Shown here piece after piece: positions 52,349 through 60,237 of a DNA stretch of 63,863 nucleotides (its first letter is position 1; every line of letters begins with the position of its first letter). A program made the translations under genes and the position numbers. The notes below the pieces were generated by a model. That model made no database searches and had not been told where the DNA came from. It saw nothing but the letters and a program-made list of their open reading frames with translations. The DNA is taken from contig DATJTX010000001.1 of NCBI GenBank assembly GCA_035502855.1, positions 1-63,863 of the forward strand, given 5' to 3'. This DNA comes from Candidatus Baltobacteraceae bacterium. Lineage in GTDB: Bacteria; Vulcanimicrobiota; Vulcanimicrobiia; Vulcanimicrobiales; Vulcanimicrobiaceae.

Positions 52349-53190
52349 GCCGCCGGTGTGAGCCAGCGTGCGATGTTGCGCACGTACTCTTTGAAGGTTT
52401 CGAGCCGCTGCGGATCGCGCTTCATCTCATCGCCCGGTTTGTCGGTGACGAACGATGGGCAACCGCGATCGACGTCCCAGTTCAGATCGCAGAAATGATG
52501 GAACGTGGATTCCGCGACCGCGCGGCCCGGCTCACCATCGATGACGACCGCGATGTTGAACGAGCGCCCGCTCTGCGTGCTGCGCCCGCGCGCGACGACC
52601 CGCGCCCGCGACTCGCTCGCCGGTGCGCCGACCGCCCCTTCGTGCGGATGCGCGGGGAAGAATTCGATCGCGCCGTTCGGTGCGCGATCGGAGCGAAAGA
52701 TCTCGTGCACCGGTTCGATCAGTTCGACGCGCTGATAATTGCCGTTCGATCCCGAGTGATAGTTGGGCCACGGAATGTCGGGGTCGTCCTGATCGTCCTG
52801 CGCGCGGCGCGCCGGCTCTTCCTCGGGGTTGAAGTTGTGAAAGTGATTGACCACCCCGAGCAGACCGAGTTTGCGGATCGAGGCGCCCAGGTCGGCATGA
52901 TCGCGCGCGGTCAACACGCCGCCGCCGGCATCGCGAAATGCGATGATGCCGGCGACGTCGTTGTCGCTCAGGCCGTCGCCCGTGTCGACGCCCATCAACC
53001 AGAGTTGATCGAACGAGGCGCGCGCGAGCGTCGAAAGCACCGGATCGTCGCTGCCGGCGTCGGGCTCGCGATTGCGGGCGGTGACCGCATGGCCGGCGCG
53101 CGCCAGCTCATCGCGCAGGAGCGAGAAGCGGCCGACGTGCCAATCGTCCGCGGCGTAGGGAATCGTGGTCTGTAGCAGTATGCGGGCCAT
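52345..53190 (-). CDS. Protein of unknown function with a glutamine-amidotransferase-like fold
   Basis: 281 residues from ATG 53190 (MARILLQTTIPYAADDWHV). The Rossmann-like pattern IPYAADDWHVGRFSLLRDEL, then VLSTLARASFDQLWLMGVDTGDGL and IIAFRDAGGGVLTARDHADL fits the class I amidotransferase/ThuA-like superfamily, but no nucleophile Cys motif is seen. His/Asp-rich stretches (HFHNFNPEEEP, FHHFCDLNWDVDRG) may bind metal. No known partner. Convergent with aroE. Confidence 0.55.
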   Translation of the reverse strand: MARILLQTTIPYAADDWHVGRFSLLRDELARAGHAVTARNREPDAGSDDPVLSTLARASFDQLWLMGVDTGDGLSDNDVAGIIAFRDAGGGVLTARDHADLGASIRKLGLLGVVNHFHNFNPEEEPARRAQDDQDDPDIPWPNYHSGSNGNYQRVELIEPVHEIFRSDRAPNGAIEFFPAHPHEGAVGAPASESRARVVARGRSTQSGRSFNIAVVIDGEPGRAVAESTFHHFCDLNWDVDRGCPSFVTDKPGDEMKRDPQRLETFKEYVRNIARWLTPAA

Positions 53191-53243
53191 ACCACGAACG
53201 CTACGCCGCGCTGCGCCTTTGCGCAAGCCTCGGAGGTTTCCGC

Positions 53244-53546
53244 ATGCCCGTTCCGATGGAAGTTCAGTCGACGATCGCGCAGCGCTACGCGCAGCTCGGC
53301 AACGCCGTCACGCACGATCCGACGCAAGAGGCAAGCGTGCTCGCTCCGCACTTCAAAGATCGCGCGCGCATGAAGCTCGCGACGTTCGAATACGATCCGC
53401 TCACTGTCTTGGTGCGCAAGATCGTTCTGCACGGCAACCGCCTCGAGGTCTATGCCGAGTATGTCGGCATCCATGGCCACAGCACGAACACGATCGACCG
53501 CTGGATAAAAATCGCCGGCGAATGGCGATTACTCGACCGCAATTAG
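53244..53546 (+). CDS. NTF2-like small protein
   Basis: 100 residues; GGAGG stands 7 nt before ATG 53244. The pattern of one helix (VQSTIAQRYAQLGNAV) followed by strands and WIKIAGEWRLLDRN at the C-terminus is the SnoaL/NTF2-like cone fold. Such proteins are small ligand-binding or enzymatic domains; function unknown. It is the first gene right of the convergent gene at 52345 and before the repeat region. Confidence 0.68.
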   Translation: MPVPMEVQSTIAQRYAQLGNAVTHDPTQEASVLAPHFKDRARMKLATFEYDPLTVLVRKIVLHGNRLEVYAEYVGIHGHSTNTIDRWIKIAGEWRLLDRN

Positions 53547-53554
53547 TAACGCAG

Positions 53555-53675
53555 ACGACAAAGCTTCAGCCTTACTATTAAGCCCGTGCGGGGGTGCATC
53601 GAACGTCACAGCGTGAGCGAAGCGAGCCCAGGGGGCGAGCGCAGCCACGACGGCTTTAAACGACAAAGCTTCAGC
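53555..53675. repeat. Pair of 16-nt direct repeats (ACGACAAAGCTTCAGC) left of tRNA-Ser
   Basis: An identical 16-mer occurs at 53555-53570 and 53660-53675, 105 bp apart. The 11-mer GCGAAGCGAGC (53617-53627) between them also occurs at 1368-1378. The interval holds no gene. It may be a repeat-rich spacer that gives the right copy its hairpin. Confidence 0.55.
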
Positions 53676-53679
53676 TTTG
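53664..53679 (-). terminator. Small hairpin after tRNA-Ser (candidate terminator)
   Basis: CAAAGC-TTCA-GCTTTG (53664-53679) gives a 6-bp stem with a 4-nt loop 15 nt after the tRNA 3' end when read on the minus strand, and is followed by TCGTTTAAA. Short stem and weak T-run make it a modest candidate. Confidence 0.4.
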
Positions 53680-53693
53680 GCGGATAAAGCCCG

Positions 53694-53781
53694 CGGAGGG
53701 GGAGGGATTCGAACCCTCGAGACGCTTATCACGTCTGCTCGCTTTCCAAGCGAGTGCCTTCAACCGCTCGACCACCCCTCC
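53694..53781 (-). tRNA. tRNA-Ser (anticodon GGA)
   Basis: 88 nt. The acceptor arms GGAGGGG (5') and CCCCTCC (3') pair fully, with discriminator G. The D arm contains GGTCGAGCGGTTGA, the anticodon stem CTCGC/GCGAG encloses CTTGGAAAG with anticodon GGA (reads UCC/UCU), a long class II variable arm (AGACG..CGTCT) follows, and the T arm has GGTTCGAATCC. CCA is not encoded. The anticodon loop is read on the minus strand; tRNA-Ser is a class II tRNA, as the variable arm shows. Confidence 0.96.
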
Positions 53782-53788
53782 GTAAAGC

Positions 53789-53812
53789 GAGAGGCTCCTT
53801 TCGGAGCCTCTC
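53789..53812 (-). terminator. Terminator hairpin between the lipoprotein gene and tRNA-Ser
   Basis: A perfect 10-bp stem, GAGAGGCTCC (53789-53798) with GGAGCCTCTC (53803-53812), closes a 4-nt loop (TTTC, or GAAA on the minus strand). On the minus strand it lies 38 nt after the lipoprotein stop and 7 nt before the tRNA 5' end, followed by GCTTTACGG. Confidence 0.65.
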
Positions 53813-53850
53813 GTCGATTGGCATCGGCCGAACCAGAGTCCTGGTGTTTC

Positions 53851-54573
53851 TTAGAACGAGGCTGAGGTCGGCGTAGGCGTCGGCGATGGCGATGCCGTCG
53901 GCGCGCTGCCCGCGTTCCACTGTGCCACGAAGAACGCGTAGAAATGTCCGAACTGGAAGTTTGTCGTGGATTCGTCGGGATAGAATGTCCACTCGCCGTT
54001 CGCCGTCGTCGCCGGGCCGCTGAGTGTGTCCACGCTCAGGTCTAAGAAGCCGATATCGATTTTGACGATGTACAGGCCGGCCGCCTGCGACGAAGACGCG
54101 CGCGTGACGCTGAAGGAACTCGAAACCGGTTCCGGCGTGACAGTCGGCGTCGGTGTCGGGCTGGGCGTGGCGGTCGCGGAACTCGACGAGCACACCGCAA
54201 GCGTCGTGGTGGGAACCGTCAGCGAGAGATTCCGGAGCGAGACGTACCACGGCGCGCGAAAGATATCGGGATCGCAGCGGCTCGTCCATTCGCTGAAATC
54301 AAGCTTGTCGTTGGTAGTCAGCGATGTGACGAGCGTGTAGTAACCGGGCTTGCCGCGCGAGTCGGTTGCGGGAACACGGCTGCCGACCGAAAGCGATGGG
54401 CGGACCTCGCCCTTCTCCGCGCTGGTCGCGGCGCGGAAGTTCGTCAATTGGCCGGGGTCGCTGCCGGAGCCGAGCGACGGGGTCGGTGACTGGCCGGAGC
54501 CGCCTGAGCAGGCGTACACGAGGGCCGTCAGGGCAATCAGCGCTCCGAACGCGCGAGAGGCACGAACAGACAT
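53851..54573 (-). CDS. Predicted lipoprotein of unknown function
   Basis: 240 residues. The lipobox is LVYAC (Cys22), after a hydrophobic signal (ALIALTALV). The mature N-terminus is Ser/Gly/Pro-rich and flexible. Two Thr/Pro-rich blocks (ATPSPTPTPTVTPEP in the middle, SPTPTPTSASF at the end) separate beta-rich segments such as YYTLVTSLTTNDKLDFSEW and LYIVKIDIGFLDLSVDTLSG. No known family. Likely anchored to the outer or inner membrane. Confidence 0.7.
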   Translation of the reverse strand: MSVRASRAFGALIALTALVYACSGGSGQSPTPSLGSGSDPGQLTNFRAATSAEKGEVRPSLSVGSRVPATDSRGKPGYYTLVTSLTTNDKLDFSEWTSRCDPDIFRAPWYVSLRNLSLTVPTTTLAVCSSSSATATPSPTPTPTVTPEPVSSSFSVTRASSSQAAGLYIVKIDIGFLDLSVDTLSGPATTANGEWTFYPDESTTNFQFGHFYAFFVAQWNAGSAPTASPSPTPTPTSASF

Positions 54574-54623
54574 AGATAAACCCCCCGAGAAAGTAGCAGT
54601 CGACCGTTAAATTATGGCTCTTT

Positions 54624-55400
54624 TTAGCGCCCGCCTGCCAAGAGGGCTGTGAATTCACCGGCGGGCAGCGCGCGCCCGAACAAGAAGCCTTGAGCGAACT
54701 CACATCCGCAGTCGGCGAGGAAGTCCGCCTGGTCCTGGGTCTCGACGCCCTCCGCCTGAACCGAGAGGCCGAGCGCGTGCGCCATCGCGATGATCGCGGA
54801 AACGATCGCGACGTCGTTGGTATCGTCGGGGATGTCGCGCACGAACGACTTGTCGATTTTGAGCTTGTCGATCGGAAAGCGCTTGAGGTAGGAGAGCGAG
54901 GAGTACCCCGTCCCAAAATCGTCGAGCGCAAGCGCAAGACCGAGCCCTTTGAGTTGACGCATGATCCCGATCGAATCCTCGGCGTTGTGCATGGCAACGC
55001 TTTCGGTGATTTCGAACTCGAGTGTGTTGTGACGCAAGTGCGCGCTGCGTACCGCTTCCTCAATGCTCTTGGCCAAGTTGTGATGGAGAAATTGGCGGCC
55101 CGAGAGATTCACGGCCAAGTGAAGATCGCGCGCGTGTTCGCCCTGCCAGCGGCTGACTTGATCGATCGCGGTGCGCATCACCCACTCGCCGAGCTGCACG
55201 ATGAATCCCGAGGTTTCGGCCTGCGTGATGAAGGTTTCGGGCGATGCAAAGGTCGCGTCGCGCTGCGGCCACCGGCACAGCGCTTCCATCCCATGGATCG
55301 CCCCGTCAGCCAAGCGAACAACCGGTTGGTAGAAGATCTGGAACTCCCCATAGCTCAGCGCGTTGGAGAGGCGCTGGTGCATCGGGAGTCGGTAGCTCAC
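54624..55400 (-). CDS. EAL-domain cyclic-di-GMP phosphodiesterase
   Basis: 258 residues from GTG 55400; a later ATG 55382 is also possible. All motifs needed for activity are seen: MEALCRW (EAL), NLSGRQF, EITES, DDFGTGYSSLSYL (loop 6), KIDKSFVRDI, AEGVET and QGFLFG. There is no attached sensor or GGDEF domain, so it is a stand-alone phosphodiesterase that breaks down c-di-GMP. It lies 4 nt after the aldehyde-dehydrogenase gene and may be co-transcribed with it. Confidence 0.9.
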   Translation of the reverse strand: MSYRLPMHQRLSNALSYGEFQIFYQPVVRLADGAIHGMEALCRWPQRDATFASPETFITQAETSGFIVQLGEWVMRTAIDQVSRWQGEHARDLHLAVNLSGRQFLHHNLAKSIEEAVRSAHLRHNTLEFEITESVAMHNAEDSIGIMRQLKGLGLALALDDFGTGYSSLSYLKRFPIDKLKIDKSFVRDIPDDTNDVAIVSAIIAMAHALGLSVQAEGVETQDQADFLADCGCEFAQGFLFGRALPAGEFTALLAGGR

Positions 55401-55404
55401 CGGC

Positions 55405-56289
55405 TCAGACCCCCGCGGGATGCCAGATCGTCTTGATTTCGCAGAAGTCGCCGATGTCGCCCAGACTCTGGGCGCTCGAGGCAAACCATTCGTCGCGCGA
55501 ACGCATCGGATAGAGCCGTACGCGTTTCACGTTTTCCGCCGATTCCCGTTCGACCGTGTCGCGCAGCTGCGGATCGCCGCGCGGCACGACGATCGCGTTC
55601 ACGTCCATGTGCTTGGCCATGACCGGGGCGATCTCGTTCCGATAGCCGGTAAGCACGTTGACCACGCCCGCCGGAAGATCGCTGGTCGCAAGTGCCTCGG
55701 CGAAGACGACCGCCGTGCGCGGATCGAATTCCGAGGCGAGAGCGACGACCGCGTTGCCGGCGACGACCGGCGGCAGCAGCACCGAGATCAGACCCAGCAG
55801 AGCGGGACGGTCCGGTGCGCACACGACCACCACGCCCATCGGTTCCGCGGTCGAGAAATTGAAATGCGGGCCGGCGACCGGGTTGCGCGTCGAGAGCAGA
55901 GCTGCGTACTTATCGCACCAACCGGCGTACCACACGGTACGGTCGATCGCCGCGGTGACTTCGCGTTCGGCCTCGGCTTCCGAGCACTCCGCGCCTTCCC
56001 GCACGCGCTCGGTCAGCTCGTCGCGGCGCGCTTCCATCATCTCGGCCAAGCGATAGAGAACCAGTCCGCGCGTACTCGGCGCGGTTTTCCACCACCCCGG
56101 CTGCGCAGCGCGCGCGGCAACGACCGCGTCGCGCGCGTCCTTGCGCGATGCGCGCGCAATGTTCGCACCAAATTCTTTTCCGTCCCACAACGGATCGCTG
56201 CGGCCGGATTCCGAGCGTACAAACGCGCCATTGATGTAGAGTTTGTACATTTTGCGGACAGAGAGCCGCACGTCGCCGTTCTTGGACAT
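55405..56289 (-). CDS. Half-length aldehyde dehydrogenase-like protein without catalytic Cys
   Basis: 294 residues from ATG 56289 (MSKNGDVRLSVRKMYKLYING). The N-terminal Rossmann part of ALDH is recognisable (WWKTAPSTRGLVLYRLAEMM, AEPMGVVVVCAPDRPALLGLISVLLPPVVAGNAVVALAS, LPAGVVNVLTG). The second lobe with the catalytic Glu and Cys is missing; after DTVERESAENVKRVRLYPM the protein ends, with a short unrelated tail. A full ALDH has about 480 residues. It resembles the Cys-less module of two-part ALDHs (ALDH16-like). The partner is not in the window. Divergent from serA. Confidence 0.75.
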   Translation of the reverse strand: MSKNGDVRLSVRKMYKLYINGAFVRSESGRSDPLWDGKEFGANIARASRKDARDAVVAARAAQPGWWKTAPSTRGLVLYRLAEMMEARRDELTERVREGAECSEAEAEREVTAAIDRTVWYAGWCDKYAALLSTRNPVAGPHFNFSTAEPMGVVVVCAPDRPALLGLISVLLPPVVAGNAVVALASEFDPRTAVVFAEALATSDLPAGVVNVLTGYRNEIAPVMAKHMDVNAIVVPRGDPQLRDTVERESAENVKRVRLYPMRSRDEWFASSAQSLGDIGDFCEIKTIWHPAGV

Positions 56290-56346
56290 TGCGAAGGACC
56301 GGGTACGACGCAAGGGAGGGCGAGCCCTCGGGCGAAGCTGCGGCCC

Positions 56347-57945
56347 ATGGTCTCCCCCAGTTCCCTTGGACGCGTCGTCGTCGCCGAACCGTTTGACGAA
56401 CGCGGTCTTGCAGTCTTGCGCGAGGCCGGCGCGGAGGTAATTTCCCTCGTCGGCAGACCGCGTGAGGCCCTCTTTGAAGCGCTTCACGAAGCGCGCGGGC
56501 TGATCGTGCGCTCGGAAACACGCGTCGATGCGGCGTTGCTCGATTCGGCGCCGCGCCTCGAGGTCGTCGCGCGCGCGGGCGTGGGCGTCGATGCGATCGA
56601 CGTGGAGGCCGCCACCGCCGCCGGCATCGTCGTGGTCAATACGCCAAGCGCGAACACGCTCGCCGCGACCGAACACACCTTCGCGCTCTTGCTCGCCGCG
56701 ATGCGTCACGTGCCGCAGGCACACGCGGGCGTCCACGCGGGGCGCTGGGAACGCAAACCCTTCGTGGGGCATGAGCTGCACGGTAAGATGCTCGGTATCA
56801 TCGGGCTCGGCCGCATCGGCAGCAACGTCGCTTCGCGTGCCGCGGCATTCGGGATGCGCGTAGTCGCGCACGATCCGTATCTCACCGCATCGCGCGCCCG
56901 CGCGTTGAACGTGGAGCTGTGCGCGCTCGACGATCTCCTCGAACGCTCGCAGGTGATCACGTTGCACGTTCCACTGACCGCGCAGACGCGCGGCATGATC
57001 GACCGGCGCGCGCTTTCGCGCATGCGCGACGACGCCGTGCTGGTGAACTGTGCCCGGGGCGGCGTGATCGACGCCGATGCATTGCTCGAAGCGCTCGAGC
57101 GTGGGCGGTTACGCGCGGTTGCGATCGACGTAGTTCCGCAAGAACCGCCGCCGCCGGACTCCGCTTCGGCGCGTTTGCTTACCCACGACCGCGTGGTCGC
57201 GACGCCGCATCTGGGCGGATCGACCTACGAAGCTCTCGAGCGGATCGCGCTCGAACTCGCCGTCGACGTCGTGCGCGTGCTAGGGGGCCGTCCGGCCAGC
57301 GGCGCGGTCAACGCCCCGATTCTCCACGGGGCCGACGCGGAACGCGCGAGCGCCTTCGTCGATCTCGCGCACCGGCTGGGCGCAGCCGTGCCGCAGCTCT
57401 TCGACGATCCGCTGCGACACGAAATCGCGCTAGTCTTGCAAGGCGAACTCGAATCGGTGGAGGCCGAACCCTTTGCCGGTGCGCTGTTGGCCGGTGCGCT
57501 GCCGCTCATAACCGACCGGCGCGTCACGCTGGTCAACGCTGCGGCAATCGCGCGCGAGATCGGCGTAAGCACGGTGATATCGCGCGAACCGGACGCATCG
57601 CCGTTCCGGGCCGCGTTGGTCGTGGCGGCCGGCGATCACCGCATCGTGGGCACCGTATTGCCGCACGGCCCGCGCATCGTCGAGATCGACGGATTCGAGA
57701 TCGACGCGGTGGCCGACGGAACGATGCTGGTCACGCATCATCGCGACGTACCGGGCATGGTCGGCCGCATCGGTACGATTTTAGGCGAGGAGAACGTGAA
57801 TATTTCCACCATGCAGGTGGCGCGCACCACGCGCGGCGGCGGCGCGATGATGGTACTGGAAGTCGACCGCGAAATCGATCGGGCAGTGCTCGAACGAATC
57901 GCGCAGGTCGAAGGCATGGCGTCGGTGCGCCTCGTTCGTCTGTGA
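56347..57945 (+). CDS. serA: D-3-phosphoglycerate dehydrogenase
   Basis: 532 residues from ATG 56347; the longer frame upstream is a shadow of the divergent gene. The catalytic and NAD domains show IVRSETRVDAALLD, VVARAGVGVDAIDV, the nucleotide fold MLGIIGLGRIGSNVA, catalytic Arg in CARGGVID, Glu region VPQEPPPPDS and His in TPHLGGST. The ASB domain and the C-terminal ACT domain (THHRDVPGMVGRIGTILGEENVNISTMQVAR) allow serine feedback. First step of serine synthesis. A dispersed repeat follows the stop. Confidence 0.93.
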   Translation: MVSPSSLGRVVVAEPFDERGLAVLREAGAEVISLVGRPREALFEALHEARGLIVRSETRVDAALLDSAPRLEVVARAGVGVDAIDVEAATAAGIVVVNTPSANTLAATEHTFALLLAAMRHVPQAHAGVHAGRWERKPFVGHELHGKMLGIIGLGRIGSNVASRAAAFGMRVVAHDPYLTASRARALNVELCALDDLLERSQVITLHVPLTAQTRGMIDRRALSRMRDDAVLVNCARGGVIDADALLEALERGRLRAVAIDVVPQEPPPPDSASARLLTHDRVVATPHLGGSTYEALERIALELAVDVVRVLGGRPASGAVNAPILHGADAERASAFVDLAHRLGAAVPQLFDDPLRHEIALVLQGELESVEAEPFAGALLAGALPLITDRRVTLVNAAAIAREIGVSTVISREPDASPFRAALVVAAGDHRIVGTVLPHGPRIVEIDGFEIDAVADGTMLVTHHRDVPGMVGRIGTILGEENVNISTMQVARTTRGGGAMMVLEVDREIDRAVLERIAQVEGMASVRLVRL

Positions 57946-57946
57946 T

Positions 57947-57964
57947 CCTTCGACAAGCTCAGGA
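57947..57964 (+). repeat. Second copy of the CCTTCGACAAGCTCAGGA repeat, between serA and the phosphatase gene
   Basis: It matches the repeat inside ffh (6047-6070) with one change in the first 18 nt. It is part of the inverted repeat GATCCT-TCGACAAGCTC-AGGATC (57944-57966), a 6-bp hairpin that follows the serA stop. The next gene starts 8 nt after the second arm. Confidence 0.65.
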
Positions 57965-57973
57965 TCATAAGGA

Positions 57974-58594
57974 ATGATCTACATTGCGCGGCACGGTGAG
58001 TCCGATTGGAATCGCGAGGGGCGCTATCAAGGCCAGCGTGAGTCGCATCTGACGGAAGTTGGGATCGCACAAGCGCGCGCACTCGCGGACGCGCTCGCGG
58101 ATTCCGAAATCACGCGTATCATTGCAAGCCCGCTCGCTCGCTGCGTCGATACGGCACGGCCTCTGACCGAGAGACTCGGCCTTTCGCTCGAGCAGGATCG
58201 CGATCTGATCGAGATCGCGCACGGCGCGTGGGAGGGACGGCTGCGGGCCGACATCGTTCGCGAGGATCCCGAGGCATTGCGGACGTGGCGCGAACATCCC
58301 GAACGCGCGCGCTTCGAGGGCGGCGAGACTCTTGCCGACGTGGAGCGCCGCTGGCTCGCGTTCGTCGCGCGGCTCGGACGCGCGGACAACGTCGCGATCG
58401 TCACCCACGACGTGCTGGTTCGCGTGGCGATTCTCACCGCGATGCATCGACCGCTCGCGCGGTTATGGGAGCCGCGTGTGCTCAACGGCGGTTACGCCGC
58501 CTTTCGCGGCGGCGGCTCGTGGGAGCTGCTCGAGGAATGCGCCGACGAGCATTTACGTGGTCTCGCCGTGGACACTGCGACGCAAGCGCTGTAA
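57974..58594 (+). CDS. Histidine phosphatase, possible metal-independent phosphoserine phosphatase
   Basis: 206 residues. The phosphohistidine motif is IARHGESDWNREGRYQGQ, with phosphatase Arg and second His in ASPLARCVDTARPL and VTHDVLVR. It belongs to the phosphoglycerate-mutase-like branch 1. Directly behind serA it may be the phosphoserine phosphatase, as metal-independent enzymes of this fold (iPSP of Hydrogenobacter) do that step; serB is not visible. A second related gene follows. Assignment of substrate is inference. Confidence 0.82.
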   Translation: MIYIARHGESDWNREGRYQGQRESHLTEVGIAQARALADALADSEITRIIASPLARCVDTARPLTERLGLSLEQDRDLIEIAHGAWEGRLRADIVREDPEALRTWREHPERARFEGGETLADVERRWLAFVARLGRADNVAIVTHDVLVRVAILTAMHRPLARLWEPRVLNGGYAAFRGGGSWELLEECADEHLRGLAVDTATQAL

Positions 58595-58602
58595 GTAACC
58601 TC

Positions 58603-59181
58603 ATGGAACTGATTCTCGTGCGCCACGGCCAGACCGAATGGAACGCATCGCACCGTTTTCAAGGACATACCGACGTGCCGCTCTCGGCCAGGGGACGCGG
58701 ACAAGCGAGCGCGCTGGCCGATGCACTGCGCAATATGCCGTTCACGCATGTGTACGCGAGCGACCTCGTGCGCGCACTGGAAACGGCGCGCGCGATCGCG
58801 GCGCCGCACGGGCTCCGCGTGGCGACCGATGCACGGCTGCGCGAATTCGATTTCGGCGCGTGGGAAGGGCTGACGTGGGCGCAGATCGTCGCGCGCGAGC
58901 CGGAACTCGGCGAGCGTGCTCCAACCCAGGCACGGCTCTACGCGCCGACCGGCGGCGAGCGCTTCGATCAGGTGGTCGAACGCGTGCGTTTCTTCTTTGA
59001 CGAGATGCTGCCGGGCGTTGGGCCGCGCGCCTATGTGCTGATCGTGATGCACGCGGGCACGCTGCACGCCGCGATCGAGGTGTTGCGGCCGCAGGGTGTC
59101 GATCCGCTGGGAATTTCTTTCGCGCCCGCCGGCATCACGCGCCTGACGATGGAAGAGGGGCGCTGGCGGATAATCACCTGA
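58603..59181 (+). CDS. Histidine phosphatase, CobC-like (alpha-ribazole phosphatase)
   Basis: 192 residues from ATG 58603. Motifs VRHGQTEWNASHRFQGHTDVPLS, YASDLVRALETA and FDFGAWEGLTW are those of CobC/GpmB-type phosphatases; the second His is in MHAGTLHAA. It starts 8 nt after the first phosphatase gene and lies 3 nt before cobT. CobC removes phosphate from alpha-ribazole phosphate in B12 nucleotide-loop assembly; the position beside cobT and cobS supports this. Confidence 0.83.
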   Translation: MELILVRHGQTEWNASHRFQGHTDVPLSARGRGQASALADALRNMPFTHVYASDLVRALETARAIAAPHGLRVATDARLREFDFGAWEGLTWAQIVAREPELGERAPTQARLYAPTGGERFDQVVERVRFFFDEMLPGVGPRAYVLIVMHAGTLHAAIEVLRPQGVDPLGISFAPAGITRLTMEEGRWRIIT

Positions 59182-59184
59182 ACG

Positions 59185-60237
59185 ATGTCGACCATATCGA
59201 TTCCCCCGCTTGACGGCAACGCGGCTCGGGCCGCGCGCGAGCGTATCGATCAACTCACCAAGCCGATCGGCAGCCTCGGACGCATCGAGGAACTCGCCGA
59301 GCGGCTCGCCGCGATTCACGGCGATCAGCCGCCGGTCTACCAGCGCCGCGCGGTTCTGGTCGGCGCCGGCGACCACGGCGTAACCGCGGAAGGCGTGAGC
59401 GCGTACCCGAGCGAGGTGACGCCGCAGATGATCGGCGCCTTCCTGGGCGGCTTCGCGGCGATCAATGCCTTTGCTCGGGTTGCGAAAGCCGAGGTGTTCG
59501 TCGTGAATTTCGGCGTCGCCGGCGATTTGCCCGAACACGAGCGGTTGCTCGGCGTCGCGATCGGGCGCGGCACGCGCAATTTTGCGCGCGAAGCGGCAAT
59601 GGATTCGCTCGACGTCGATCGCGCGCTGCAAGCCGGCGCGCGGGCGTTGGAAACCGTGATTGCGCGCGTCGACCCGCAGATCGTCGCGCTCGGCGAGATG
59701 GGCATCGGCAACACGACCAGCGCGGCCGCGATCATTTGCGCGATCACGGGCGTTGCGCCCGAGGACGTCGTGGGACGCGGCACCGGGCTCGATGACGAGG
59801 GACTGCGGCGCAAGATCGCCGTCGTCGCGTCGGCGCTGGCGCGCCTGCGCTCGAAACAGTGGCGAACGATCGCAAGCGAAGTGGGCGGATTCGAGATCGT
59901 CGGGCTGGCGGGCGTGCTGCTGGCCGCGGCGCAGCGCCGGATCCCGGTTCTGCTCGACGGGTTTATCGTGGCGGCGGCTGCGCTGCTTGCGCAGGCGATC
60001 GCCCCCGAGGCAATCGGCTATTGCATCGCGGCGCACCGTTCGCGCGAACTCGGGCACGCGGTCGCGCTGCGCCATCTCGGTCTGGTTCCGCTGCTCGATC
60101 TCGATCTGCGTTTAGGTGAAGGCAGCGGTGCGGCACTTGCGATGCCGCTGTGCGAAGCGGCGGCGCGGATGGTGCGCGAGATGAAAACCTTCGCGCAAGC
60201 GGGCGTTGCAACAGCGACCGAACCGATCGAAGCTTGA
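59185..60237 (+). CDS. cobT: Nicotinate-nucleotide--dimethylbenzimidazole phosphoribosyltransferase
   Basis: 350 residues. The family pattern is clear: LTKPIGSLGRIEELAERLA at the N-terminus, GAGDHGVTAEGVSAYPSEVT, GEMGIGNTTSAAAII, the DGFIVAAAALLA segment and the C-terminal LRLGEGSGAALAMPL, in which the Glu is the proposed catalytic base. It makes alpha-ribazole phosphate for the lower ligand of cobalamin. Its TGA overlaps the cobS start, so the pair is coupled. Confidence 0.94.
   Translation: MSTISIPPLDGNAARAARERIDQLTKPIGSLGRIEELAERLAAIHGDQPPVYQRRAVLVGAGDHGVTAEGVSAYPSEVTPQMIGAFLGGFAAINAFARVAKAEVFVVNFGVAGDLPEHERLLGVAIGRGTRNFAREAAMDSLDVDRALQAGARALETVIARVDPQIVALGEMGIGNTTSAAAIICAITGVAPEDVVGRGTGLDDEGLRRKIAVVASALARLRSKQWRTIASEVGGFEIVGLAGVLLAAAQRRIPVLLDGFIVAAAALLAQAIAPEAIGYCIAAHRSRELGHAVALRHLGLVPLLDLDLRLGEGSGAALAMPLCEAAARMVREMKTFAQAGVATATEPIEA

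Noticed and set aside
55420-56346. Long 5' extension of the serA frame (from 55420) and of the aldehyde dehydrogenase frame (to 56967)
   Set aside because: Both extensions are antisense to the other gene and lack family sequence; the shorter starts match family N-termini.
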